Positions 45,553-55,110 of a DNA stretch of 64,000 nucleotides are shown here, in pieces. The DNA is from an uncultured bacterium (lineage in GTDB: Bacteria > Desulfobacterota > Binatia > UBA1149 > CAITLU01). The position numbers were made by a program, and so were the translations under genes. The notes below the pieces were generated by a model. That model was not told the DNA's origin, ran no database searches, and worked only from the letters and a program-made list of their open reading frames with translations. The stretch spans positions 1 through 64,000 of the forward strand of contig CAITLU010000028.1 in assembly GCA_903893315.1 (NCBI GenBank), written 5' to 3'. The number at the start of each line of letters is the position of its first letter. The stretch's first letter is position 1.

Positions 45553-46536
45553 TTACGCTTGTCGCCGTGTCGTGTCGTAGCGGCCGGCCGCTGCGTGCAG
45601 GCGATCACGGACGAGTTCCCGAAGGTGCTCGGGTTCGACCACTTCGACGTCGGGACCGTAGCGCAGGATGTCCATGATGAGTTCGTCGGGTCTGCTGTAC
45701 GGCACGCTCAGTTCCCAGGAACCGTCGTCGATGAAGCGGCCGCTCTGGTCGGGGTGCCACCTTTCCTTGGCGACCCAGCGCGCGCGTTCGGAGGTGAAAC
45801 GAAGAACGGCGGTCGCCGTCGGTGCTCCTGCGAAAATTCCGTAAGACGACGCAAGAATATCGTCGAGGAGCGTTTCCTCGATGTCTTTGGCCGTTTCGTC
45901 CGACAACGTCGGGTCGCGTATCTGATCGAGCGCGAAAGTGCGCAGGCCGTCGCGCTTATGGCACCAGGCATCTAGGTACCAGTTGTCTCGATAGTGCGAG
46001 AGGCGCTGCGGCGAAACCGTCCTGCTCTCTTCTTCGTCGCGGCGGCCGCGTGCTTCGTAGATGAACGTCAACTTGCGGCGGGTCAGCACGGCGTCGGCGC
46101 ACGCACGGAAAACCTTGTCGTCGAAGTTACGGCGGCCCATGGCAAGGACGCGGATGCGTCGCGCGATTTCAGTGGGAGGACAGCCGGTCTGCTTGAGCAG
46201 CGTCTCGATGCGGTTGCCGATGGGAAGCAGCCCGCTTTCGAGCAGGCCGGGCTGCACCGAAGCAAGAAGCTGTCTCATGGTGAGCAGTGCGGTCAACTCG
46301 GATTCGTTGAACCAAAGGCCGGGAAGTTCGGCTCCTGAGTGTTCGTACTGATAGCCGCCGTACTCACGCACGAAGACGATGGGGTGACCGAAACGGTCGC
46401 GCAGATCGGCGATGCAGCGCTTGACGGTACGTTGCGAACATTCGAGTTCTTCGGCCAGGCGCTCCAGTGACAGCGGCCGCTGATGCGGAAGCGTCAGCAG
46501 ACGGTGCAGCTTGTAGAGACTTTCGTAACGTTTCAT
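45553..46536 (-). CDS. HTH-WYL domain transcription regulator
   Basis: 327 residues. A N-terminal winged HTH (LSLERLAEELECSQRTVKRCIADLRDRFG) and a WYL domain from about residue 140 with DNWYLDAWCHKRDGLRTFALDQI; then a WCX-like C-terminal region. WYL domains bind ligands such as nucleic acids or small molecules and are common in DNA-damage and defence regulation, but no defence gene lies beside it. It reads in the same direction as the receiver gene upstream, 57 bp away. Confidence 0.9.
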   Translation of the reverse strand: MKRYESLYKLHRLLTLPHQRPLSLERLAEELECSQRTVKRCIADLRDRFGHPIVFVREYGGYQYEHSGAELPGLWFNESELTALLTMRQLLASVQPGLLESGLLPIGNRIETLLKQTGCPPTEIARRIRVLAMGRRNFDDKVFRACADAVLTRRKLTFIYEARGRRDEEESRTVSPQRLSHYRDNWYLDAWCHKRDGLRTFALDQIRDPTLSDETAKDIEETLLDDILASSYGIFAGAPTATAVLRFTSERARWVAKERWHPDQSGRFIDDGSWELSVPYSRPDELIMDILRYGPDVEVVEPEHLRELVRDRLHAAAGRYDTTRRQA

Positions 46537-46593
46537 CCGAGGACGACGCGTGGCTCGAAAGCGGGGACGGTAGCTGGCCGGCCTCGCCAGCCG

Positions 46594-47037
46594 TCAGGAG
46601 GCGCGGACGATTTCGATCTTGTAGCCGGTGACAGAGGTGACCAACTCCATGAAGTCGTGAAACGTCACGGGCTTGGAGATGAACGAACTGCCGCCGAGTT
46701 CGTAGGTCTGATGGACGTCCTCTTCGGCTCTCGAAGTGGTCAGGACGAACACCGGGATGTCACTGAGTTCGGGGTCGGCTTTCATTTCGGCCAGACACTC
46801 ATGCCCGTTCTTCTTGGGCATGTTGAGGTCGAGAAGAATCAGGCCGGGTCGCGGCGACATCCACGGCTCAGCGAACTTGCCCCGCTGCTTGAGGTAATCC
46901 ATGAGTTCGTCTCCGTCTCGTACGAAACGAACTTCATTGTCGAGGCCTCTTTCTTCGAAGGCCTCGCGGGTCAGCATGCGGTCTTCTTCGTCATCGTCGG
47001 CGATGAGAATCAGGACAGGGGAGCGGTCAGCCCTCAC
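46594..47037 (-). CDS. Single-domain response regulator (Rcp1-like receiver)
   Basis: 147 residues from GTG 47037, a lone receiver without output domain. Acidic pocket ADDDEED, phospho-acceptor D70 in LLDLNMPKKNG, and K122 in SFISKPV are intact. The insert between beta-3 and the phospho-site (KQRGKFAEPWMSPRP) is typical of Rcp1-type partners of phytochrome-like or hybrid kinases. No cognate kinase is adjacent. Confidence 0.92.
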   Translation of the reverse strand: MRADRSPVLILIADDDEEDRMLTREAFEERGLDNEVRFVRDGDELMDYLKQRGKFAEPWMSPRPGLILLDLNMPKKNGHECLAEMKADPELSDIPVFVLTTSRAEEDVHQTYELGGSSFISKPVTFHDFMELVTSVTGYKIEIVRAS

Positions 47038-47273
47038 GGGGATGTTTCTCCTTCCGATCTAGCGGTCATTATCGAGCAGACGCTCTGTTTCATCTCTGAC
47101 GAGAGGGCGACTCCGAACGCCCGCTGCCAATAGCACGAATGGTAAGTACTTTGTAAAGGAGAAGCATATCGGGGGTGATCCCGATCCTGGACTTGGCGAT
47201 GGCTGCGACGCCTTATGCGCCACAGGCCGTCGCGACGGGGACGTGGAGTGAGGCTGCAAGCCGGGGGGTGTTC

Positions 47274-48476
47274 ATGCTCGAAGGTATCCGGGTGGTCGAA
47301 ATGGGTGTCTGGGTGGCGGCCCCTGCGGTGGGCGGCCTCTTGGCCGACTGGGGAGCCGAGGTCGTTAAGATTGAGCCGCCGGCGGGAGATCCGATGCGTG
47401 CCCTGTTCCAGTTGTCGATGGGAAGTGACGCACCTCACAATCCTCCATTCGATCTCGACAATCGCGGCAAGAAGAGTGTCGTCATCGACCTGCGCAGCGC
47501 GGCCGGGAAGGAAGCCGCGTTCAAGCTGTTGTCGACGGCCGATGTTTTCGTCACCAACATGAGGCCGGCTGCGCTCGGACGTCTCGGCCTCGGCCACGAA
47601 GAACTGCTCGGCCGTTTTCCCCGCCTGGTCTACGCGAGCATAACCGGCTACGGCCTCGAGGGCGAGGAGCGCGACCGCGCGGGTTATGATGTCGGTGCGT
47701 TCTGGGCGCGTTCCGGGGTCGCCGATCTTTTCCGCGTGTCCGGCCAGCCTCCGTTGGCGCTGCGCGGCGGCTTCGGCGACCACGTTACCGGGATCGCGAC
47801 CGCGGCCGGAATTCTCGGTGCGTTGTTCGAGCGTGAGCGCAGCGGCCGCGGGCGTCTGGTCGAGACGTCGCTGCTGCGCACCGGCATGTACTGCATCGGC
47901 TGGGATCTCGGCATCCAGCTCGTCTACGACAAACTGCGCTCCACGCTGCCGCGCACCGAGACCGACAATCCTATGGTCAACAGCTATCAGGCCGGTGACG
48001 GTTCGTGGTTCTGGCTCATCGGCCTGGAAGGTGACCGTCATTTCCCATTGCTGTGCAAGGCAATCGATCGGCCCGACTTGCCTGAGGACCAGCGCTTCTC
48101 GACGCCCAAGCTGCGGCGCACCCATCGCCGCGACTTGATCCGCACTCTCGACGAGATCTTCGTGACGCGCTCCCGGCACGAGTGGGCCGACGCGTTCGAT
48201 CGCGAAGAGGTGTGGTGGGTGCCGGTGCAGACGCCGGCCGAAGCGGTTAACGACGCCCAGGCCCTGGCCAACGGAGGGATAATCGAGGTCGACGGCGGTC
48301 AGGGCAATCAGCCGTTCCGTGCAGTATCGTCTCCGGTCGGGTTCCGCCATGCCGATACTTCGGCTTCGCCGCCGGTGCCGCGTGTGTGCGCGCCGGTACC
48401 TCGACTCGGGCAGCACACGGCCGAAGTGATGAAGTCCGTGGGGCTCAGCGACGCCGAGATCGACGAACTTGGATGA
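47274..48476 (+). CDS. CaiB/BaiF-type (class III) CoA transferase
   Basis: 400 residues from ATG 47274 (GGGGGTG upstream). The N-terminal MLEGIRVVEMGVWVAAPAVGGLLADWGAEVVKIEPPAGDP is the family start (Rossmann-type CoA site), and D139 in RAGYDVGAFWARSG is the Asp that forms the acyl-enzyme anhydride in formyl-CoA transferase. Catalyses CoA exchange between carboxylic acids. Divergent from the receiver gene; precedes the acyl-CoA region by 3 kb. The substrate is unknown. Confidence 0.92.
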   Translation: MLEGIRVVEMGVWVAAPAVGGLLADWGAEVVKIEPPAGDPMRALFQLSMGSDAPHNPPFDLDNRGKKSVVIDLRSAAGKEAAFKLLSTADVFVTNMRPAALGRLGLGHEELLGRFPRLVYASITGYGLEGEERDRAGYDVGAFWARSGVADLFRVSGQPPLALRGGFGDHVTGIATAAGILGALFERERSGRGRLVETSLLRTGMYCIGWDLGIQLVYDKLRSTLPRTETDNPMVNSYQAGDGSWFWLIGLEGDRHFPLLCKAIDRPDLPEDQRFSTPKLRRTHRRDLIRTLDEIFVTRSRHEWADAFDREEVWWVPVQTPAEAVNDAQALANGGIIEVDGGQGNQPFRAVSSPVGFRHADTSASPPVPRVCAPVPRLGQHTAEVMKSVGLSDAEIDELG

Positions 48477-48613
48477 CCGGCGCGCGCAGTGTCACTTGGT
48501 GCCGCGGTAAGGTGATCGGCACGGCGTGTGACGATACGCAGGGAACGATGCCGTGGCTGCGATGTCGGCGGAGGCGCTGGAAGAAAGCACCCAGCCCGGC
48601 TACCATCACCGCG

Positions 48614-49240
48614 ATGAGGATGTGCGGTGGAGGAAGGGCGTGCAGTCTCGTGGCTGCAGTGTTCGCGGCGGGGCTTGCCGCGTGCAGCGCCGCGGCGCCG
48701 CATCAGGTGGACGACGCCTGCGCGATCTTCTCCGAACGCAAGGGGTGGTACGACGATGCCCTGGACGCAAACAAGCGCTGGGGCGTGCCGATTTCCATCC
48801 AGCTTGCCTTCATCCGTCAGGAATCGTCCTTCGAAAGTGACGCCAAGCCGCCCCGCAGGAAATACCTGGGTTTCATTCCCGGAGAGCGCCCGTCGGACGC
48901 GTTCGGTTATGCCCAGGCCCTCGATTCGACGTGGGACGAGTACCGGCACGATACCGGCGAACGCGGCGCCGATAGAGACGAATTCGCCGACGCTGTCGAT
49001 TTCATCGGTTGGTACAACGCGCGCAGCGCTAACCTCTGCGGCATCCGCAGGGACGACGCATACAGTCTCTACCTCGCCTACCACGAAGGGCCTCACGGTT
49101 ACCGGCGCGGCACCTACCGTCAAAAGCAATGGCTGATGGCTGCGGCCGAGCGTGTGGCCAAGAAAGCCGAGCGCTACCGCAGTCAGCTCAAGCGCTGCGA
49201 GAAAAATCTCGAGCACAAGAAGAGTTTCCTGTTCTTCTGA
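48614..49240 (+). CDS. Lytic transglycosylase-like (SLT) lipoprotein
   Basis: 208 residues from ATG 48614 (or 48620). Lipobox LAAC with Cys24 predicts a lipoprotein. The SLT-type fold is indicated by AFIRQESSFE (catalytic Glu at 70), DAFGYAQALDSTWDEY, and YLAYHEGPHGY. It would cleave peptidoglycan glycan strands in the periplasm. Ends in a Lys/Arg-rich helix. Follows the CoA transferase by 137 bp. Confidence 0.85.
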   Translation: MRMCGGGRACSLVAAVFAAGLAACSAAAPHQVDDACAIFSERKGWYDDALDANKRWGVPISIQLAFIRQESSFESDAKPPRRKYLGFIPGERPSDAFGYAQALDSTWDEYRHDTGERGADRDEFADAVDFIGWYNARSANLCGIRRDDAYSLYLAYHEGPHGYRRGTYRQKQWLMAAAERVAKKAERYRSQLKRCEKNLEHKKSFLFF

Positions 49241-49312
49241 ACCCGAACGGCACGAGCGGCTCTCGCCGCAAGCTTTAGACGAGGGTCTCCGAAGGCACGC
49301 GGCGCAATCGGT

Positions 49313-49930
49313 TTACGCGAGCGTTGCCGTGCCCCAATAGTTGAACATCAGCGGGCGTAGTCCGGGAAGATAGATCGTCTGGAGGTCGTCGACGCGAAAG
49401 CCCGCGTTTTCGAGCAGCGTAGGAATCTTGCGGTTGAGATTGCATCCGCCTGCGATGACTTTCCAGATCGGATTCAAACGATTCTGCCACTTGCTCACGG
49501 ACTCGTCTGGTGCCAGCCCGTGCTCCGAGTAGTAGATCGCACCGTTGCTCTTGAGCACTCGGCGCATTTCGAGAAGGGCCGCATGGATGTCGGGAATCGT
49601 GCACAACGTATAGGTGACGACGATGCTGTCTATGCTCGCGTCATCGAGCGGAATCTTCTCGCTCGACAAAGTGCGCCAATCCACGTCGATGCCGGCTTCG
49701 GCGGCGCGTTTGCGCGCCAGCACCTGAAGCTCGGGAGACGGGTCGAGTCCGATCAGCGTATCGACCTTGGTCTTGTCGTAGAAGGAAAGGTTGAGCCCGG
49801 TGCCGATGCCGACTTCCAGAACGCGGCCGTGGGCGAGCGGAACCACCTTTGCGCGCTGGCGCATGACGGGTCTGACTCGCATCGTGGCGTCGAGGAGCGG
49901 AGGGATGACGTATTTCTGGTAGATGCCCAC
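49313..49930 (-). CDS. Class I SAM-dependent methyltransferase
   Basis: 205 residues. SAM motif I VLEVGIGTGLNLSFYD, the acidic motif II in LIGLDPSPELQVLARKRA, and motif IV region DSIVVTYTLCTIPD. Resembles small UbiE/PMT-like enzymes; the acceptor is unknown. Convergent with the transglycosylase gene. Confidence 0.9.
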   Translation of the reverse strand: MGIYQKYVIPPLLDATMRVRPVMRQRAKVVPLAHGRVLEVGIGTGLNLSFYDKTKVDTLIGLDPSPELQVLARKRAAEAGIDVDWRTLSSEKIPLDDASIDSIVVTYTLCTIPDIHAALLEMRRVLKSNGAIYYSEHGLAPDESVSKWQNRLNPIWKVIAGGCNLNRKIPTLLENAGFRVDDLQTIYLPGLRPLMFNYWGTATLA

Positions 49931-50103
49931 CCCGTATGTATGGAGTGCGGCCCTTGGTCAGGCAAGCCGTAGAGGCTCACTGAAGAAACTTTCGGTGCGG
50001 CGCGGCGCGTGAGGGAGAATGACGTTGGCGGTGAAGCGCCGAACCCGCCGGTGCACTCGGAGGAGACACACCGACGGGCTCGGGTCTGGGTGAGAGCCAG
50101 GTG

Positions 50104-50505
50104 CTACTTCAGGGACAGGGTGTAAGTGGCCAGGGTCTCGATCTCGGCCGCGGTCAACTTCTCCGTGTAGGGCTTCATGACTTGCTTGTCGCCGACCTTC
50201 AGACCCTTGTTCATCGAATCGAGAGTCTTGGTACGGTCGAGTTTGCCCTTCACTTCGGCTGAGGTCAGGTCCTTGACGCCCATCTTTTCGCCGGCCTTCG
50301 AACCCTTGCCGTCCTTGCCGTGGCAAGAGGCGCAGTTCTTCGCCCACAGTCCTGCCGCATCCGGAGCTGCACCCTCAGCACGCGCAGAGGTGGCCGCGAA
50401 GGCCAGCACCGCGACGACTGCAACTGCCGTTGCCGAAATGGTGCGCAGCGCCAAGCGGCGCTCGATTGTCGAACTGGAGACTGTTCGTGACGTGATGGAA
50501 ATCAT
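50104..50505 (-). CDS. Secreted class I c-type cytochrome
   Basis: 133 residues with a cleavable signal peptide (hydrophobic core VAVVAVLAFAATSARA). One haem motif C58-A-S-C61-H62 and a distal Met, probably M110 in KQVMKPY. Small monohaem periplasmic electron carrier. It stands alone, 170 bp from the methyltransferase gene. Confidence 0.92.
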   Translation of the reverse strand: MISITSRTVSSSTIERRLALRTISATAVAVVAVLAFAATSARAEGAAPDAAGLWAKNCASCHGKDGKGSKAGEKMGVKDLTSAEVKGKLDRTKTLDSMNKGLKVGDKQVMKPYTEKLTAAEIETLATYTLSLK

Positions 50506-51327
50506 GGTTCTCGTTGCCTCCTACCTGGCTTTCGCCGTTACCCAAGGATCGCTGTTCAAAGTTAACCTTGGGGTGATCGACGATCCGCGTATCTCGACGC
50601 AGACCGCCGTGGTGTTCTTCAAACGTGCTGGTTACCGGAATCTATGGGTGCCCGGCTCCGCTTGCAGCCGTCGCGTGCCCATACCCGCCAGACAAGTGCT
50701 GGCTCGAACGTAACCCGGCGTTGGCCGTCGCGTCCCCGGCCGCGAGCGCAAGCATTGTTGCGAACGCGGCGAGAAGAGCGGCCGCCATTCCGAGGCGCTG
50801 CCGCTGGCGGTCGGCAAGCGCTGCCTCTGTCGGATCCATGCAAACCTCCCTGCCCGGACCGCGTCCCATCAAGGACCTGGTCCGGATTCGATGCTGCATA
50901 CCTGCGGACGCAAGCCTCGTGCCACGTTTCCCTTGGCGCACTACCTTCGGCTTCGCTGGTGGGACGGATCGACGCTGCCGACACGCCGGATGCTTCGGCA
51001 GGCTGCTGGGCTGCATTGCGGTGACGTTGATGGTCCGTGAACAGACGCCGTGTTTACGAAAAGCAACTGCTTCAGCTTTGTCAGCAGTGTGAAGTCAGAG
51101 GAGGCTTTTCCTCAAACCTGCGAACGTCCGTGCGCGTGTGTTCGGGACCCTGTCCGTAGCCGCACTCAATATCCGGGGTCGCCTTGACGGAGCGGCGGTT
51201 CGGAAGGAAGATTCGCGCCGCATTTACCGGCATTGCGACTGTTCGCACGATCCCGAGTAAGGCTGGGTCGGCGCGCTTGTGTGCGGACCCACAGTAGACG
51301 GAAACCTGAACCGATTGGGGGGCTTTG
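50506..51327. other. Gene-poor interval
   Basis: About 820 bp between the cytochrome c gene and the first nitroreductase. Apart from a possible 65-codon gene on the minus strand (50642-50839) I see no frame with coding character and no convincing promoter. Confidence 0.5.
50642..50839 (-). CDS. Possible small secreted or membrane protein
   Basis: 65 residues from ATG 50839, supported mainly by a strong GGGAGG six bases upstream. A charged N-terminus (DPTEAALADRQRQR) is followed by one hydrophobic segment (MAAALLAAFATMLALAAG) and ATANA, which could be a signal peptidase site; little would remain after cleavage. No recognised family. It may be a remnant. Confidence 0.3.
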   Translation of the reverse strand: MDPTEAALADRQRQRLGMAAALLAAFATMLALAAGDATANAGLRSSQHLSGGYGHATAASGAGHP

Positions 51328-52185
51328 ATGGAACTTAAAGAAGCAATTGGTCGCCGACGCTCGATCCGCTTTCTGGCGCCGTACCGGCCGGTGGAAAGGG
51401 AAAAAATCCAGAAGATGCTCGAAGCCGCTCGCCAGTGCTCGTTCTGGGGCAATGTGCGGGCGCTTAGGGCCACCGTCATAGAGAAGGCCTCGGCGTCGCA
51501 GGAGGTTCTCGACGCTATTCCGGAAGGGTCGGCTCTGGGCGGATTCCAGCTGCGGTTGGCGCCCGTGATCATTGTCTGGTGGCTGGACTGGCAAGCGGTC
51601 AAGGTACAGGGGGACCGGCTGCACGAACTGGTCGAAGCCGGGGCGGCCGGCATCGACAAGAATGACAGCCACCGCTACCTCGACGAGAAGCTCATCCCAT
51701 TTTTCGCGGCTGCCGGCGACAGTTTGAAGACCGGCGGCATGACCGAGATGGACTGCGGTCAGGGAATCGCCCACGCCACGCTGGTCGCCTTCGAGGAAGG
51801 TCTCGGTACCTGCCTGCTGGGACTGCCGGCTCACAAGAAACTCAAGACGGTGCTGGGCCTGCCCGAGGATTCCAAGCTGCTGTGCGTGCAGACGGTCGGC
51901 TATGCGGCGGAGCAGCCCGAGGCAGGCGGGCAGCGCCCGCGTCTTCCTTTCGAGGACATGTTCTCGCTCAACACTGCCGACAACGCCTTTCCGCGTGACG
52001 GGAAAGTGGTCGAGGAACTCGAGCGAGCCAAACTGATACAGGCTCAGGCTCCGCTTCCATGGCGCTTCGACGAACTCAAGTATCTGGCCAAGGCTCTCGA
52101 CATCGCGCCGATCTTTGGTGAGGAGTCCGACGGTATCGTCGTCGCGATGATGCAGGAGATGCAGGACACGCCGGGGAAAAGCTAA
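51328..52185 (+). CDS. Nitroreductase-family flavoprotein (first copy)
   Basis: 285 residues from ATG 51328 with a GGGGGG ribosome site. MELKEAIGRRRSIRFLAPYRPVEREKIQKMLEAARQC is the family FMN-binding start; the later GQGIAHATLVAFEEGLGTCLLG is the usual second half. It is longer than typical nitroreductases because of a C-terminal extension after LPFEDMF. FMN-dependent NAD(P)H reductase of unknown substrate; opens the acyl-CoA gene region. Confidence 0.88.
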   Translation: MELKEAIGRRRSIRFLAPYRPVEREKIQKMLEAARQCSFWGNVRALRATVIEKASASQEVLDAIPEGSALGGFQLRLAPVIIVWWLDWQAVKVQGDRLHELVEAGAAGIDKNDSHRYLDEKLIPFFAAAGDSLKTGGMTEMDCGQGIAHATLVAFEEGLGTCLLGLPAHKKLKTVLGLPEDSKLLCVQTVGYAAEQPEAGGQRPRLPFEDMFSLNTADNAFPRDGKVVEELERAKLIQAQAPLPWRFDELKYLAKALDIAPIFGEESDGIVVAMMQEMQDTPGKS

Positions 52186-52245
52186 AATCCTGACCGCGAT
52201 CGCGGCATGCGGATGGCGTGGAGACAACGATGAGGAGAGACAAGG

Positions 52246-53379
52246 ATGGGCGATCCGTTCCCGCGTGAAGTTTTCGTGGTCGGCGTCGGCATGACGACGT
52301 TCGGCCGGCACCAAGGCAAGACGATCCAGGATCTGGGGCCGGAGGCCGTGCGTGAAGCTCTGGCCGACGCCGGTGTCGGTTATGAGGCGGTAGAGACGGC
52401 CTACTGCGGTCACGTGATGCAAGGCTCGACCGCCGGCCAGAGGGTTCTTTACGAGATCGGGATGACAGGCATCCCGATCTTCAACGTCGAGAACGCGTGT
52501 GCCAGCGGGACTTCGGCGCTGCGCGCGGCGGCGCTGGCCGTCGGACACGGTATCGCCGACGTGGCACTGGCCTTCGGTGTCGAGGTGATGGGCCGCGGCG
52601 CCATCCCCACGGGTGGAGACGCGCGTCTCGAGCGCGGTGCTCCGGCCGGTGTGGCGCCGCTTCCGGCGCTGTTTTCCGCGGTTTTTCGCTCTCACTCCGA
52701 GCGCTACGGCACCACGCTCGAGCAGCTCGCGGCGGTCACCGTCAAGAACCGGGCCTACGGAGCCAAGAACCCCCGAGCCCAGTTTCACGAGGCCGTGACC
52801 TTGGACGAAGTGATGGCTTCGCGCGAAGTGGCACCGCCCCTGCGGTTGCTGATGTGTTGCCCGACCACTTCGGGCGCGGCGGCGGTAGTGGTGGCCAGCG
52901 CCGACGTTGCGCGCGGGACCCGCAAGCCTATCCGCATCGTGGCCTCGGTACTGCGTTCCGATCCGTCGATCGACCTTGGCGATCCGCTCGCGGGGATCAC
53001 CGAGATCAACTCGGCGGCGATGCGCGCAGCGTTCGAGCAGGCCGGTGTGCGGCCCGACCAACTCGACACCGCCGAAGTGCACGACTGCTTCTCTATTGCC
53101 GAGATCATCCATTACGAAAACCTCGGTCTTTGTAAGCGTGGCGAAGGCGGCCTCTTTGCCGAGCAGGGGCTCGCCGGCGCACGCGTAAAAGTGAGCACGA
53201 GCGGCGGTCTGCTTGCCAAGGGGCACCCGCTCGGCGCCACCGGCATCGCTCAGGCCGTCGAGGCCGTCGAGCAGCTTCGCGGCGAGTCGGGTGAGCGGCA
53301 AGTGCAGGGCGCACGCCTTGCGCTCGCGCACTGCCAGGGATTCGGCGGCGCCGCCGGCGTGCATATCTTCGCGAAGTAA
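52246..53379 (+). CDS. SCP2-type thiolase / lipid-transfer-like acyl-CoA thiolase
   Basis: 377 residues. Active-site Cys85 in VENACASGTSALR, HDCFSIAEIIHYE characteristic of the SCP2-thiolase group, the His in GGLLAKGHPLGATG, and HCQGFGG near the C-terminus. Members cleave 3-ketoacyl-CoA, or act as aldolases in sterol side-chain removal when paired with a DUF35 protein; no DUF35 partner is adjacent. It is 60 bp after the nitroreductase. Confidence 0.88.
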   Translation: MGDPFPREVFVVGVGMTTFGRHQGKTIQDLGPEAVREALADAGVGYEAVETAYCGHVMQGSTAGQRVLYEIGMTGIPIFNVENACASGTSALRAAALAVGHGIADVALAFGVEVMGRGAIPTGGDARLERGAPAGVAPLPALFSAVFRSHSERYGTTLEQLAAVTVKNRAYGAKNPRAQFHEAVTLDEVMASREVAPPLRLLMCCPTTSGAAAVVVASADVARGTRKPIRIVASVLRSDPSIDLGDPLAGITEINSAAMRAAFEQAGVRPDQLDTAEVHDCFSIAEIIHYENLGLCKRGEGGLFAEQGLAGARVKVSTSGGLLAKGHPLGATGIAQAVEAVEQLRGESGERQVQGARLALAHCQGFGGAAGVHIFAK

Positions 53380-53470
53380 CTGACAGCGTATCTTTCAGAC
53401 GCGCCGCGCCGGGTGCCAGCAATGGCCTGCCCGGCGCGGCGTTTGACCAGCAAACCCAGGAGAACTCACC

Positions 53471-55069
53471 GTGACGACCAATTTCGATACCTTCGCGCTG
53501 GTGCTCGAGCAGCAGGCCGCGGCCAAGGGCGAGGAAGATTTTCTGCTGTTCGAAAACGAGCGCGTCAGCTACGCCGAGCTTGACCGCCGCGCCAACCGCA
53601 TCGCGGCCGCGCTTGCTGCACGCGGCGTAAGGCAGGGTTCCGGCGTGGCGATCATGATGAACAACTCGCCGGCGTGGCTCGAGCTTTTCTTCGCCACGCA
53701 AAAGCTCGGCGCTTATGCGGTGCCGATCAACGTAGCCCTGCGCGGTGAAGGGCTCGGTTACATAATCGACCACTCCGAGGCCGATACGCTGGTCGTCGAT
53801 GCCGACCTGCTCGAGCCGGTGCTGGCAATTCGCGCTGAACGCGGTGGTTTGAAGCTCCTCGTCGTCAACACTTCCTACCTTGTCGATCCCGCGGCCGCGA
53901 CGCCGGTACCGGCTGACGCGCTGACTCTCACCGCGTTGGCGGCAGAGGGTTCGCCCGAGCCTCGCCGGCGCGATCTCGATACGGGAGGCAAGGCCGTACT
54001 GCTCTACACTTCGGGTACCACCGGGCTTCCAAAGGCGGTCGTGGTAGAGCACGGCGGCTTCAGCTGGGCGGGAGTCGTCGCGCTTGCGCAGGCTGCGTAC
54101 GGCCCCGATGAAATCCTCTACACGTGTCTGCCGCTCTTCCACGCCAACGCGCTGTTCCTGAGTGTCATGCAGGCGCTTCGCTGCGGCATTCCCGTGGCGA
54201 TCGGACGCCGCTTCAGCGCCAGCCGTTTCTGGGACGATGTGCGCCGTTACAACGCGAGCACGTTCAACGCGCTGGGGGCGATGATTCCGATCCTGCTCAA
54301 GCAGCCGCCCAGGGCCAGCGACAAGGAGCATCGCATTCACGTCGTGTTCAGCGCTGCCGCGCCCAAGTGGGCGTGGGAGCAGTTCGAAGAGCGTTTCGGG
54401 ACCAACATCTGGGAGTGTTACGGCGCCGTCGACGGCGGCGGCTTCATGCTCCTCAACCTCGGCAACGGACCCAAGGGGTCGATGGGTGTGCCGCCTCCGG
54501 GCGTTGACGCGCGGGTATTTCGCGAGGACGGCAGCGAAGCCGAGCCGCACGAGGTCGGCGAACTGGTTTTCAAGGTCGACGATCCCGAGGCGCGTCGCGT
54601 CGACTACTACAAGAACGAGAAGGCTTCGGCCGCCAAGATCCGCGAAGGCTGGTTCTACACCGGCGATCTCGCCTCGCGCGACGAGGAAGGGTGGTTCTAC
54701 TTCGCCGACCGCGCGACCGATTCGCTGCGTCGCCGCGGAGAAAACATTTCTTCTTTCGAAATCGAGAAGATCGTGAACCAGCACCCGTCGGTTCTGGAGT
54801 CGGGTGCCTACGGCGTGCCGTCCGAACTCGGTGAGGACGACGTCATGCTCGCCGTAGTCAGAAAACCAGGCATGGACGTCACGCCCGAGGAACTGGTGGC
54901 ATTTTGCGAGCAGCGCATGGCCAAGTTCATGGTCCCTCGTTACATCGACTTCCGTGAGTCGCTGCCCAAGACCGAGACTCACCGTGTGCAGAAGGCCAAA
55001 CTGAAGAAGGAAGGCGTGACTGCGAGCACCTGGGACAGAGAGAAAAACGGGTCGTCGCAGCCGGCGTAG
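53471..55069 (+). CDS. Acyl-CoA synthetase (AMP-forming, CaiC-like)
   Basis: 532 residues from GTG 53471 with CAGGAG upstream. ANL-superfamily motifs: P-loop YTSGTTGLPKAVV, hinge region GWFYTGDLASRDEEGWFYFADR, RRRGENISSFEIE and the terminal catalytic Lys region THRVQKAKLKKEG. Activates a carboxylic acid with ATP and CoA, the entry step for this gene set. Confidence 0.93.
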   Translation: MTTNFDTFALVLEQQAAAKGEEDFLLFENERVSYAELDRRANRIAAALAARGVRQGSGVAIMMNNSPAWLELFFATQKLGAYAVPINVALRGEGLGYIIDHSEADTLVVDADLLEPVLAIRAERGGLKLLVVNTSYLVDPAAATPVPADALTLTALAAEGSPEPRRRDLDTGGKAVLLYTSGTTGLPKAVVVEHGGFSWAGVVALAQAAYGPDEILYTCLPLFHANALFLSVMQALRCGIPVAIGRRFSASRFWDDVRRYNASTFNALGAMIPILLKQPPRASDKEHRIHVVFSAAAPKWAWEQFEERFGTNIWECYGAVDGGGFMLLNLGNGPKGSMGVPPPGVDARVFREDGSEAEPHEVGELVFKVDDPEARRVDYYKNEKASAAKIREGWFYTGDLASRDEEGWFYFADRATDSLRRRGENISSFEIEKIVNQHPSVLESGAYGVPSELGEDDVMLAVVRKPGMDVTPEELVAFCEQRMAKFMVPRYIDFRESLPKTETHRVQKAKLKKEGVTASTWDREKNGSSQPA

Positions 55070-55110
55070 CGGCGTCGGCAGCGAAGAATCGCGGAGCAAG
55101 GAGATTGCAC

